This document shows, in pieces, positions 53,499-61,929 of a DNA stretch of 64,000 bases (positions are counted from its first letter, which is position 1; each line of letters starts with the position of its first letter). This DNA comes from CADEDH01 sp050330635 (GTDB lineage Bacteria > Actinomycetota > Acidimicrobiia > Acidimicrobiales > SZUA-35). The stretch is from NCBI GenBank assembly GCA_050330635.1, contig JBHJNQ010000039.1:1-64000 (forward strand). The letters are read 5' to 3'. The notes below the pieces were generated by a model, which was not told where the DNA came from, did not search any database, and saw nothing but the letters and a program-made list of their open reading frames with translations. The translations under genes were made by a program, and so were the position numbers.

Positions 53499-54266
53499 TC
53501 AGGGCGAGGCGCCGTCGACCAGGCGGGGGGTGAGGAGGATGATGAACACGGCCCCGGCGGCCAGGGCGGGACCGAACGGGATCTCGGCCCGCCCCCGCCG
53601 CCGGATGAGGTTGTACACGATCCCCACCAGGCCCCCGCCCAGGAGGGCGAGGAAGAGGGCGTAGAGGACGAGGCGGACGGCGATCAGCGGGTCGTCGTTC
53701 GGCCACCCCACGAACAGACCGAGCAGGACGGCCAGCTTGACGTCGCCCCGGCCCATGCCCGCCTCGTTGACCAGGTGGGCGATGCCGATGAAGCCCCCGA
53801 AGACGGCAGCGCCCACCAGGGCGGTGGAGATGCCCACCCCGTCGGCCAGCTCGCCGCTGAGCACGAGGACCATGAACAGGCCCACCAGGATCGATGGCCA
53901 GACCACGATGTTGGGCAAGAGGTGGGTCTCCAGGTCGACGGCGGACAGCACGACGAGCACCGCCCCCACCGCCAGGTAGGGCACGAGCCGCCAGTCGGAC
54001 CCGAAGCGCAACCCGATCAGAGCGAACGTCACGGCCGTGACGAGGTCGACGGCCGGATAGCGGCGGCCCTTGTGCTCCCCGCAGGCGTCGCACCGCTGGA
54101 CCCACGAGACGATGGGCACCAGCGACCGGGGGCCCAGCTCGGCCCGGCAGTGGACGCAACGGTGCGAGGGGGCCAACGCCACGCGCTCGACGACACGGTC
54201 GACGGCTATTCCGAGGAGGGGCCCGATGGCCAGTCCCGACGCCAGCAGCAACACCACCATGGCCAC
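53499..54266 (-). CDS. Prepilin peptidase (A24 aspartyl protease)
   Basis: A 255-residue polytopic membrane protease that cuts type IV prepilin-like leader peptides. The N-terminal cytoplasmic loop has the paired cysteines CVHC and CDAC (about 37-62) of the methylase-type insert. The two catalytic Asp are in LSAVDLETHLLPN and in GMGRGDVKLAVL (the GxGD motif). About seven membrane helices are predicted by eye. It lies between aroKB and a DUF4388 gene. No pilin or assembly genes are in the window. Confidence 0.93.
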   Translation of the reverse strand: MAMVVLLLASGLAIGPLLGIAVDRVVERVALAPSHRCVHCRAELGPRSLVPIVSWVQRCDACGEHKGRRYPAVDLVTAVTFALIGLRFGSDWRLVPYLAVGAVLVVLSAVDLETHLLPNIVVWPSILVGLFMVLVLSGELADGVGISTALVGAAVFGGFIGIAHLVNEAGMGRGDVKLAVLLGLFVGWPNDDPLIAVRLVLYALFLALLGGGLVGIVYNLIRRRGRAEIPFGPALAAGAVFIILLTPRLVDGASP

Positions 54267-54308
54267 GTCCCAGTATGTCCCTCGGTCGCTCCGCTACGTC
54301 TCCCGGTG

Positions 54309-55256
54309 TCAGTCGTCGCTTTTCAGATAGCGCATGAGGAGGCCGCCGGGTCGACCGTCGTCCTCGACCACCGGACCGCCGGTCGCCGCCGGAGGGGCGG
54401 CCGCGACCCGGGCCGCAGGAGCGGCGCCGTAATCGACCCTGGGCGCCGACGGGAACGGGGGAACGATCGGAGGCGGGGGCGGAACGGTCGACGACGGCAG
54501 GGCCGGGAGCGGGAGCAGGTCCTCGGGGGCGGGAGGCGACGGCATCGGGGGCCGATGCGTCGGCGGCCCCAGCAGGTTCGACGATCCGCCGTGCCCGACC
54601 TCGGTGGGGTCGAGGGCCGTCACGGGCCGCGGCTCGAGCACCGCAGATGGGGACGGCACCGGCGGCGCGGCCCGCGTCGAGCCGTTCAGGGCGGGCCGGG
54701 GCGGTACGGAGGGTGCGCCCTCGACCACGGTGACCAGGCCTCGCTCCGCCAGCGCCTTGATCTGTCGGCTGCCCTCCAGCTCGCCCGACCCGAGCCGGTC
54801 ACACAGGTCGGCCACCGGGCACCCGACGCCGACGAGGAGGAGGACGGCCCACTCGGCCCGGTTGATCTTGACCTCCTCGGCCGGGAGGGTGGCCACGGGG
54901 GCCACGAGGTGATCGGGGGACGGGACGACGGCCTCGATGCTCCGCCAGTCGACCAGACGGCTCTCGGCCGCCGCCAACACCTGGGACACGTCGCGGGACT
55001 GGGAGCCGGCCTCCACCTCGACGGGCTCGAACACGAACTCGCCCCGCTCGAAGCGCAGCAGCTCGAACACGACGTCCTCCGCCGGGCTCTCGTCGACGGC
55101 GCAGCTGGCCTCCGCCGCCACCAGCTTCCCCTCGCGCAGGGTCAGGACGCCGCGGCCCCGGTCGCCGTGGAGCCGCAGCCGGCCCGTCTTGGACGTCGAG
55201 GACAGCAGCCCGAGGACCTCGTCGAGAGCGAAGTTGTCGAGGGATCCCTGCAGCAT
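54309..55256 (-). CDS. DUF4388 (PATAN-like) domain protein with a proline-rich tail
   Basis: A 315-residue protein. Residues 1-100 match the DUF4388 pattern (LQGSLDNFALDEVLGLLSST, TGRLRLHGDRGRGVLTLREG, FELLRFERGEFVFEP). Residues 105-190 look like a winged-helix segment (AEWAVLLLVGVG, SRQIKALAERGLVTVVEG). The last 120 residues are proline/alanine-rich and unstructured, ending MRYLKSDD. GGAAGGA lies 6 bp before the ATG at 55256. DUF4388 occurs in regulators of gliding and pili in other phyla; with the adjacent prepilin peptidase, a surface-appendage role is a guess. Confidence 0.8.
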   Translation of the reverse strand: MLQGSLDNFALDEVLGLLSSTSKTGRLRLHGDRGRGVLTLREGKLVAAEASCAVDESPAEDVVFELLRFERGEFVFEPVEVEAGSQSRDVSQVLAAAESRLVDWRSIEAVVPSPDHLVAPVATLPAEEVKINRAEWAVLLLVGVGCPVADLCDRLGSGELEGSRQIKALAERGLVTVVEGAPSVPPRPALNGSTRAAPPVPSPSAVLEPRPVTALDPTEVGHGGSSNLLGPPTHRPPMPSPPAPEDLLPLPALPSSTVPPPPPIVPPFPSAPRVDYGAAPAARVAAAPPAATGGPVVEDDGRPGGLLMRYLKSDD

Positions 55257-55403
55257 GTGCGTTCCTTCCGGCGGTGGGGGACCAGATGGGTCCTCCGTCG
55301 ACCGGACGGCGACGATGTTGAGCAACCCGCACCGACCGGCCCGGCCCTCCAGCGACCGGCGCGGCCCTCCAGCGACGGCCCGGCCCCCGAGCGCCGGCCC
55401 CGG

Positions 55404-56225
55404 TCAGGGGAAGGCGGCGGTCCGCATCGCCGGCACCGGCGCCGGCCGGCCGGTCCAGTGCTCGAAGGCGATGGCGGCCTGGTGCAGGAGCATGCCGACC
55501 CCGTTGACGGCCGTCACCCCCCGCTCGTCGGCCGCCACCAGCAGCGGGGTCCGCCGGGGCTGGTAGACGATGTCGACCACGGCCTGGCCGGGCCGGAGGT
55601 AGTCGACGTTCAGCGGGACCCCGTCGGGGTCGGGACCCCCGGCCATCCCCACCGGGCTGGCGTTGACCACGACGTCCATGCCGGTCGCCTCGTCGGTGGC
55701 CCCGGCCCGGCCCACGGGGGCCAGGGCGGCGATCCGCTCGGCCCGAGGCCGGGACCGGCTGCTGACCACGATCTCGGCGCACCCGCTGCGACCCAACGCC
55801 TCGACGATCGCTCGGGCCGCGCCCCCCGTGCCGATGACCATGATCCGGGAGCCGTCGGGCTCGATGCCCTCGTCGACCAGGGCCCGGACGAAGCCGTCGC
55901 CGTCGGTGCTGTCGGCCACCAGGGCGCCGTCGCGCCGGAAGACGCAGTTGGCCACCCCCAGCCGTTCCACCACGGGGGTCCGGTGGGACACCGCGGCGGC
56001 CACGTCGGCCTTGTGGGGCATGGTCACCGACAACCCGTCGATGCCGAGCACGTCCATGGCCTCCACCGCCCGGGCCCCGTCGCCAGCGGCCACCGGTAGG
56101 GCAACGTAGATCCAGTCGAGGTCGAGGGCGTCGAAACCGGCGTTGTGGATCGCCGGCGACAGCGAGTGGCGCACCGGGTCGCCGATGACGGCGGCCAGGC
56201 GGGTGGCACCCGAGACCGGCCTCAG
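55404..56225 (-). CDS. aroE: Shikimate dehydrogenase, probable CTG start
   Basis: A 273-residue NADPH enzyme reducing 3-dehydroshikimate. The motifs are complete: GDPVRHSLSPAIHNAGF, SVTMPHKADVAAAV (catalytic Lys), DSTDGDGFVRAL (Asp), VIGTGGAARAIVEAL (cofactor) and LLHQAAIAFEHWTG (Gln). No ATG, GTG or TTG occurs in frame near the required N-terminus. CTG at 56225-56223 overlaps the mltG stop as CTGA, and an AGGAGAAGG segment lies just upstream. This repeats the gmk arrangement. The next gene, a DUF4388 protein, ends 147 bp further along on the 5' side of aroKB and is separately initiated. Confidence 0.92.
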   Translation of the reverse strand: MRPVSGATRLAAVIGDPVRHSLSPAIHNAGFDALDLDWIYVALPVAAGDGARAVEAMDVLGIDGLSVTMPHKADVAAAVSHRTPVVERLGVANCVFRRDGALVADSTDGDGFVRALVDEGIEPDGSRIMVIGTGGAARAIVEALGRSGCAEIVVSSRSRPRAERIAALAPVGRAGATDEATGMDVVVNASPVGMAGGPDPDGVPLNVDYLRPGQAVVDIVYQPRRTPLLVAADERGVTAVNGVGMLLHQAAIAFEHWTGRPAPVPAMRTAAFP

Positions 56226-57337
56226 AACAGGCCCTTCTCCTGGGCGATCGCCTTCTGCTGGTTGAACTCGTCGAAGTCGGCGGTGAAGAAGTGGTTGCCC
56301 TCTTCGTCGGCCAGCACGTAGTAGAGCCAGTCGCCCTCGGCGGGGTTGATGGCGGCCTCGAGCGAGGCGCGGCCCGGTGCGCTGATCGGCGTGGGCGGCA
56401 ACGAGGAGTGCTTGCGGCAGGCGTACTGGCCGGCGCCGACCTCCATGAAGTCCCTCGTCAGCTCGATCCGCCGGTCGCCGGAGCCGTAGATGCAGGTGGC
56501 GTCGATGTCGATCGACATCTGCTCCCGTAGCCGGTTGTAGATGACGCGTGCGATCTTCGGGCGGTCGCCTTCGGTCTTGGCCTCCGCCTCGACCATCGAC
56601 GCCACGATGATCACGTCGTAGGCCGACATGTCGAGCTGGGTCTCGGCTGCGCCGTAGCCGAGCTCGCCCGTGACACGGGAGAACTCGTCGTTCATCTTGG
56701 CCAGCACCTCGATGGGTTCGGCGTCGTCCTCGACCTCGTAGAAGGCGGGGAACAGCAGGCCCTCCCAGCTCGTCTGGCCCTCGGGTCGGTACCGGGGCTG
56801 AAGCTGACCGGAGTCGAGGACGGCCCGCAGGTCGGCCTCGCTGATCGTCGGCAGCTGCTCGGCCAGGCGGGGGAGCATCTCGTCGAGCCACAGCCCCTCG
56901 GGGACGCCGAAGGTGTTGAACACGGGGGGGATCGGGCCGAGCTTGAGGGTGGCGATGGCCTCGTCGACCGACGAGTTGAGCTGCATGCTGTACTCGCCGG
57001 CTTGGAAGTTGCCGTCGTTCTTCCACTCCGTGTAGTAGCGGAAGAACGTGCTGTTGGGCACCACCCCCTCGGTCTCGAGGATCTGGGCGATGTCACCGGT
57101 GGTGGCCCGGGACGGGATGACGATCTGCACGGCCTCGCCCGGCTCGCCCACCGGGTCGAGCTGCGCCTCGAACCAGCCGCGTATACCGCTGTAGAGGTAC
57201 CAGCCGATGGCGACGAGCACGACGATCGCCACCACGGCCCGAACGATCCGGAACCCCCCGGGGCGGACGGTGACGAAGTCGTCCTCGTCGTCCCATTCGA
57301 GGTCGACGTCGTCGTTGTCGTAGTCGAGCATGCTCAC
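56222..57337 (-). CDS. mltG: Endolytic murein transglycosylase MltG
   Basis: A 371-residue membrane-anchored enzyme that cuts nascent glycan strands and so limits peptidoglycan chain length. An acidic cytoplasmic tail (DNDDVDLEWDDEDDF) precedes one membrane helix (about 32-52). A LysM-like domain follows, and then the YceG catalytic domain with its Glu in VASMVEAEAK. PPTPISAPGRASLEAA is typical. I prefer the GTG at 57337, 7 bp after TAGCAT; ATGs at 57346 and 57331 are alternatives. It is 4-bp coupled to aroE. Confidence 0.92.
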   Translation of the reverse strand: MSMLDYDNDDVDLEWDDEDDFVTVRPGGFRIVRAVVAIVVLVAIGWYLYSGIRGWFEAQLDPVGEPGEAVQIVIPSRATTGDIAQILETEGVVPNSTFFRYYTEWKNDGNFQAGEYSMQLNSSVDEAIATLKLGPIPPVFNTFGVPEGLWLDEMLPRLAEQLPTISEADLRAVLDSGQLQPRYRPEGQTSWEGLLFPAFYEVEDDAEPIEVLAKMNDEFSRVTGELGYGAAETQLDMSAYDVIIVASMVEAEAKTEGDRPKIARVIYNRLREQMSIDIDATCIYGSGDRRIELTRDFMEVGAGQYACRKHSSLPPTPISAPGRASLEAAINPAEGDWLYYVLADEEGNHFFTADFDEFNQQKAIAQEKGLF

Positions 57338-57344
57338 CCGAACC

Positions 57345-57350
57345 ATGCTA
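57345..57350 (-). promoter_or_regulatory. Putative -10 element for mltG
   Basis: TAGCAT on the - strand lies 7 bp before the GTG at 57337, predicting a leaderless mltG-aroE message. Confidence 0.45.
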
Positions 57351-57388
57351 GGCGCTTGGGGCGCGGACACGGGATGTTGTGACAGCCA

Positions 57389-57413
57389 CGAGTTTCGCCG
57401 CAGGCGAAACTCG
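57389..57413. repeat. Perfect 11-bp inverted repeat between ruvX and mltG
   Basis: CGAGTTTCGCC, a GCA loop, then GGCGAAACTCG. It stands out as less G/C-rich than the surrounding DNA. It lies 74 bp after the ruvX stop on the - strand. No T-run follows, so it is an I-shaped terminator candidate or a copy of a dispersed palindromic repeat. Confidence 0.6.
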
Positions 57414-57487
57414 AAGCGAGGCGCCCCGCGCCGAAGCCGCTAGTGGGCCGGGACGACGCGGGAGGCCCGTTCGGAGGCGGCGCCCGA

Positions 57488-57934
57488 TCAGGTTCGGGCG
57501 GCGTCAATCCAGGACTGGAGGATGACGGCCGCCGCCACCTGGTCGACAACCGAACGACCGCGCCGGGACGACACCCCCTGGGCCCGGAGCGACCCCAACG
57601 CGGTCACCGTGGTCATCCGCTCGTCGTGGGTCACCACCTCCACGCCGAGGGCGTCGAGGCGGCGGCGCAGGCCCTTGACCTCCGACGCCACCTTGCGGGC
57701 CATCGGGCCCCGTTCTCCGTCGAGGGACAGGGGGAGTCCGACGACGACCGCCACCCCGGCGTGCTCCTCCACCAGTTCGGCCACCCGTCCGTGCTCGACG
57801 GTCCGGTCGCCGACCCGGGCGATCGTCTCGAGCGGGGTGGCCACCGTGCGCCGGTCGTCGCACACTGCGACGCCGATGCGGCGCTCGCCGAGGTCGAGGC
57901 CCAGGACCCGGCCGGGGCGGTCGCCGGCAGCCAC
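57488..57934 (-). CDS. ruvX: RuvX/YqgF, pre-16S rRNA nuclease family
   Basis: A 148-residue RNase H-like protein of the YqgF family, implicated in 5' maturation of 16S rRNA. LGLDLGERRIGVAVCDD holds the first acidic residue, VVVGLPLSLDG and THDERMTTV the middle motifs, and VDQVAAAVIL the last Asp. The GTG start lies 8 bp after the alaS stop. It is in the alaS-ruvX-mltG-aroE order common to actinobacteria. Confidence 0.95.
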   Translation of the reverse strand: MAAGDRPGRVLGLDLGERRIGVAVCDDRRTVATPLETIARVGDRTVEHGRVAELVEEHAGVAVVVGLPLSLDGERGPMARKVASEVKGLRRRLDALGVEVVTHDERMTTVTALGSLRAQGVSSRRGRSVVDQVAAAVILQSWIDAART

Positions 57935-57942
57935 CGGACCGG

Positions 57943-60522
57943 TCAGGAGGCGACGCCGGCGGCCGAGGCCGACGCCGCGAGAGCGTCGTCGATACCCCCG
58001 GGATCCTTGCCCCCGGCCATGGCCACGTCGGCTCCCCGACCACCGCCACCCTTGATGGCCTTGGCCGCCTCGGCGATCAGCGACCCCGCCTCGAGACCGC
58101 TGTCGGAGCGGACGGCCGCCACCAGGGCGGCGCCACCCCCGTCGGGGGCGCCGCCGAGCACGACGGCCCGCACTCCTTCGTTGTTGCGGACGGCGACCGC
58201 CAGGTCCTTCATCTCGTCGCGGCCGAGCCCGTCGACCCGGCTGATGACAATCCCATCGACCGCACCCCGAGCCAGCTCGCCGGCCTGGCCGACGGCGACC
58301 CTGGCCCGGAGGGAACGCAGCTCGTCCCGCAGCTCCCGGATCTCGGCCAGGCGCTTGGCCACGCCGTCGACGACGTCGTTGCGGGGCACGTTGAGTAGAT
58401 CGGCCGCCCGGTCGATCACCGCCTGTTCCCGGCGCAGCGCCTCGATGGCGCCCGTGCCGGTCACCGCCTCGATCCGACGCAGGTTGGAACCGATCGATCC
58501 TTCGGACACGATCTTGACCAGGCCGATGTCGCCCAGGGCACGGACGTGGGTGCCGCCGCAGAACTCGAGCGACGGGCCGGCCCGCAGGACCCTCACCCGC
58601 TCACCGTACTTGTCGCCGAAGAAGGCGATGGCACCCATGGCCTCGGCCTCGGCCTTGGTCACCTCCGGATGATCGGCCGCCGGGTTGCTCAGGATCTCGG
58701 CGTTGGCCAGATCCTCGACGGCGGCCAGCTGCTCGGGGGTGAGCGGATCGAAGTGGCTGAAGTCGAAGCGGAGCCGGTCGGGCCCCACCATCGAGCCCTG
58801 CTGTTTCACATGGTCGCCGACGATCTGTCGGAGGGCCCAGTGGAGCAGGTGGGTGGCGGTATGGTTGCGGCGGATGGCGTCGCGCCGGGGAACATCGACC
58901 GAGGCCCGGACGGTCTGGCCGACCCTGATCTCGCCCTCGATCTCGACGAGGTGGCGGTGGATGCCGGGGATGGCGTAGACGGTGTCGACGACCCGGGCCC
59001 GGCCGGTGTCGCCCTCGATGATGCCGGTGTCGCCGATCTGGCCCCCGGATTCGGCGTAGAACGGTGACCGGTCGAGGAAGACGGAAACGGTGTCGGTGCC
59101 GACGCCGGTCACGAGCAACACCCGGGCCTCGACGTCGACGAGCTCGTCCCGACCGACGAACTCGGTCTCGCCGGATGTCTCCATCAGGGCCTGCACGTGC
59201 TCGAAGTCGGCGTCCTGGACGGTGCGGCTCCTGGCCTCCTTCGCCCTCGTCCGCTGGGCCTCCATCTCGCGCTCGAACCCCTCCAGATCGAGGGTGTTGC
59301 CCCGCTCGCTCACCACCTCGGCGGTGACCTCGACGGGGAACCCGTAGGTGTCGTGGAGGAGGAACGCCACCGAGCCCGGCAGCTCGCCCCCGGGCGCCAG
59401 CTCGGCAAGGTGATCGTCGAGGATCGACGATCCCGTGACGAGGGTGCGGCGGAACTGGGTCTCCTCCCGCTCGACCACCGAGGTGATCAGCTCGTGGGTG
59501 GCCCGGAGCTGGGGGTAGTCGTCGGCCATGATCTCCACCACGGCGTCGACCAGGCGGGGGGTGACGAGCTCGGTCACGCCCAGCAGGTAGGCGAAGCGGA
59601 TGGCCCGCCGCATGATGCGGCGCAGGACGTAACCCCGGTCTTCGTTCGACGGGAGGACCCCGTCGCTGATGAGGAACGTCATCGTCCTGGCGTGCTCGGC
59701 CAGGACCCGGAGGGCCAGGTCGCTGTCGTCGTCATGGCCGAGCCGGTAGCCGGTCGCCTCCTCGGCCGCCTCGATCAGGCGGGCGATCTCGTCGATCTCG
59801 AACACCGAGTCCTTGCCCTGGAGCACGGCGAGCATGCGCTCCAGCCCGGCGCCGGTGTCGATCGAGGGCTTGGGCAGCGGGGTGCTCGTGCCCGTCTCGT
59901 CGGTCTCGAACTGCATGAACACGAGGTTCCAGATCTCGACGAAGCGCTCGTCACCGCCGTGGGCCGGACCACCGTCGGCCCCGTACCGGGGGCCCTTGTC
60001 CCAGAAGATCTCGGAGCACGGACCGTTGGGACCGGTGTCGGCCATCCGCCACCAGTTGTCGTCGTCGAGGCGCTGGATCCGCTCGGCCGGCACGCCGACG
60101 ACGTCGCGCCAGATCTCGGCCGCCTCGTCGTCACTGAGGTGGACGGTGACCCACAGGCGTTGGGGATCGAGCTTCAGCACCTCGGTGACGAACTCCCAGG
60201 CCATGGGGATGGCCTCGGCCTTGAAGTAGTCGCCGAAACTGAAGTTGCCGAGCATCTCGAAGAAGGTGAGATGGCGGGTGGTGCGCCCGACCTCGTCGAG
60301 ATCGTTGTGCTTGCCACCGGCCCTGACGCATTTCTGCACGGTCACGGCCCGGACGTGGGGCGGCTTCTCCTCGCCGAGGAAGTACGGCTTGAAGGGCACC
60401 ATCCCGGCATTGACGAACAGCAGTGTGTCGTCGTGGGGGATCAGGTTGGCCGACGGGATCTCCAGGTGATCCCGTTTCGTGAAGTACTCGGTGAACGCAC
60501 GCCTGAGCTCGTTGGCTTTCAT
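57943..60522 (-). CDS. alaS: Alanyl-tRNA synthetase
   Basis: The 859-residue enzyme charging tRNA-Ala. The aminoacylation domain (1-245) has LIPHDDTLLFVNAGMVPFK, and tRNA-binding helices follow. The editing domain (about 550-700) has NHTATHLLHWAL and the zinc motif CGGTHVRALGDIG. The C-Ala domain (from about 740) ends in GGGGRGADVAMAGG. The length is normal. TAGCCT lies 11 bp before the ATG with no Shine-Dalgarno sequence, so the leader is absent or only a few bases. Confidence 0.98.
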   Translation of the reverse strand: MKANELRRAFTEYFTKRDHLEIPSANLIPHDDTLLFVNAGMVPFKPYFLGEEKPPHVRAVTVQKCVRAGGKHNDLDEVGRTTRHLTFFEMLGNFSFGDYFKAEAIPMAWEFVTEVLKLDPQRLWVTVHLSDDEAAEIWRDVVGVPAERIQRLDDDNWWRMADTGPNGPCSEIFWDKGPRYGADGGPAHGGDERFVEIWNLVFMQFETDETGTSTPLPKPSIDTGAGLERMLAVLQGKDSVFEIDEIARLIEAAEEATGYRLGHDDDSDLALRVLAEHARTMTFLISDGVLPSNEDRGYVLRRIMRRAIRFAYLLGVTELVTPRLVDAVVEIMADDYPQLRATHELITSVVEREETQFRRTLVTGSSILDDHLAELAPGGELPGSVAFLLHDTYGFPVEVTAEVVSERGNTLDLEGFEREMEAQRTRAKEARSRTVQDADFEHVQALMETSGETEFVGRDELVDVEARVLLVTGVGTDTVSVFLDRSPFYAESGGQIGDTGIIEGDTGRARVVDTVYAIPGIHRHLVEIEGEIRVGQTVRASVDVPRRDAIRRNHTATHLLHWALRQIVGDHVKQQGSMVGPDRLRFDFSHFDPLTPEQLAAVEDLANAEILSNPAADHPEVTKAEAEAMGAIAFFGDKYGERVRVLRAGPSLEFCGGTHVRALGDIGLVKIVSEGSIGSNLRRIEAVTGTGAIEALRREQAVIDRAADLLNVPRNDVVDGVAKRLAEIRELRDELRSLRARVAVGQAGELARGAVDGIVISRVDGLGRDEMKDLAVAVRNNEGVRAVVLGGAPDGGGAALVAAVRSDSGLEAGSLIAEAAKAIKGGGGRGADVAMAGGKDPGGIDDALAASASAAGVAS

Positions 60523-60536
60523 AGGTTCATTTCAGG

Positions 60537-61898
60537 CTACCCGGGGCGCCGGTCGACCCCGTCCCCTGTCGCGGCCCGACCGGCCCGGAGCTCGTCGAGT
60601 CGACGGGCGATCTCCGCCTCCCGGCCCCGGTCGGTCGGATGGTAGTACCGGGTGCCGACCTGCTCCGCCGGCAGGTGGGTCTGGTCGACCCACCCGTCGG
60701 GATGGTCGTGGGGGTAGTCGTAGTCCCGGCCGTGGCCGAGCGATGCCGCGCCCCGGTAGCTGGCATCTCGGAGATGGAGTGGGACCTCACCGGCCGTCCG
60801 GCTCTGCACGTCCTCCATCGCCGCCCCCAGACCGGCGTAGGCCGAGTTGGACTTGGGGGCGGTGGCGAGATGGACGGTGGCGTGGGCCAGGTTGATCCTC
60901 GCCTCCGGCAGCCCGACGAAGTCAACGGCCCGGGCGGCGGCATCGGCCACGAGGAGGCTGATGGGATCGGCCATGCCGATGTCCTCCGAGGCGGCGATCA
61001 CCAGCCGCCGGGCGATGAAACGGGGGTCCTCGCCGGCGCTGAGCATGCGGGCCAGCCAGTACAGGGCGGCGTCGGGGTCGGTGCCGCGGATGCTCTTGAT
61101 GAAGGCACTGATGATGTCGAAGTGCTCGTCGCGACCGTAGCGGAGGGCCTTGAGGTCGGTGGCGGCCTCGGCGTGACGGAGCTCGACCGTCACCTTCTCC
61201 GTGGAGTCGAGCCGTTCGCCGTGGTCGGCATTGGCCAGGGCGACGGCCACCTCGAGCGTGGTCAGGCCCTGCCGACCGTCGCCGGCGGCCCGCCCTGCCA
61301 GGTACTCGATGGCGTCCCCGGTGGCCACGGCGCTCTCCGCTTCGAGGCCGCGCCGGAGCAGGGCGGCGATGTCGTCCTCGTCGAGCGGTTCGAGCCGGAA
61401 CAGCGTCGAGCGACTCCGCAGGGGGGCGTTGACCTCGAAGAACGGATTCTCCGTCGTGGCCCCGATGAGGGTCAGCACACCGGACTCGACCGCGGGGAGC
61501 AGGGCGTCCTGTTGGGCCTTGTTGAAGCGGTGGACCTCGTCGAGGAACAGGATCGTGCCCCGGTCGTGGGCCCCGAGCCGCTCCTCGGCCTCGGCGATCA
61601 CGGACCGCACGTCCTTGACCGTGGCGTTGACCGCCGAGAGCTGGACGAAGGCCGACGACGAGTCCTGGGCCACCAGTCGGGCCAGGGTCGTCTTGCCGGT
61701 GCCGGGCGGGCCCCAGAAGATGGCCGACGACAGCCGGTCGGTCGCCACCAGCTTGCGGAGCGGTCCCTCGGGGCCGACGAGGTGGCGTTGGCCCACCACC
61801 TCGTCGAGGGTGCGGGGTCGGAGCCGGTCGGCCAGGGGGGCCCGCCGCTCCAGGCGCGACCGGGCCGCTGCTGCGAAGAGGTCTCCGGGGTCCGACAC
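60537..61898 (-). CDS. rarA: Replication-associated recombination protein A
   Basis: A 453-residue AAA+ ATPase related to clamp-loader subunits and acting at stalled forks. It shows LADRLRPRTLDEVVGQRHLV, Walker A (WGPPGTGKTTLARLVA), Walker B (ILFLDEVHRF) and sensor 1 (LIGATTENPFFEV). The C-terminal tetramerisation region has DPDAALYWLARMLSAGEDP and DYDYPHDHPDGWV. TAGCCT lies 7 bp before the GTG start. It lies between aspS and alaS as in other actinobacteria. Confidence 0.96.
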   Translation of the reverse strand: MSDPGDLFAAAARSRLERRAPLADRLRPRTLDEVVGQRHLVGPEGPLRKLVATDRLSSAIFWGPPGTGKTTLARLVAQDSSSAFVQLSAVNATVKDVRSVIAEAEERLGAHDRGTILFLDEVHRFNKAQQDALLPAVESGVLTLIGATTENPFFEVNAPLRSRSTLFRLEPLDEDDIAALLRRGLEAESAVATGDAIEYLAGRAAGDGRQGLTTLEVAVALANADHGERLDSTEKVTVELRHAEAATDLKALRYGRDEHFDIISAFIKSIRGTDPDAALYWLARMLSAGEDPRFIARRLVIAASEDIGMADPISLLVADAAARAVDFVGLPEARINLAHATVHLATAPKSNSAYAGLGAAMEDVQSRTAGEVPLHLRDASYRGAASLGHGRDYDYPHDHPDGWVDQTHLPAEQVGTRYYHPTDRGREAEIARRLDELRAGRAATGDGVDRRPG

Positions 61899-61905
61899 CG
61901 CCCTC

Positions 61906-61911
61906 AGGCTA
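61906..61911 (-). promoter_or_regulatory. Putative -10 element for rarA
   Basis: TAGCCT on the - strand lies 7 bp before the GTG at 61898. The same hexamer and spacing precede def. Confidence 0.5.
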
Positions 61912-61929
61912 GCCGCCGGCCGACGCCGC

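Noticed and set aside
53127..56099. A 990-codon + strand open frame across aroKB, pilD, DUF4388 and aroE
   Set aside because: It runs antisense to four recognised genes and shows low-complexity charged sequence only.
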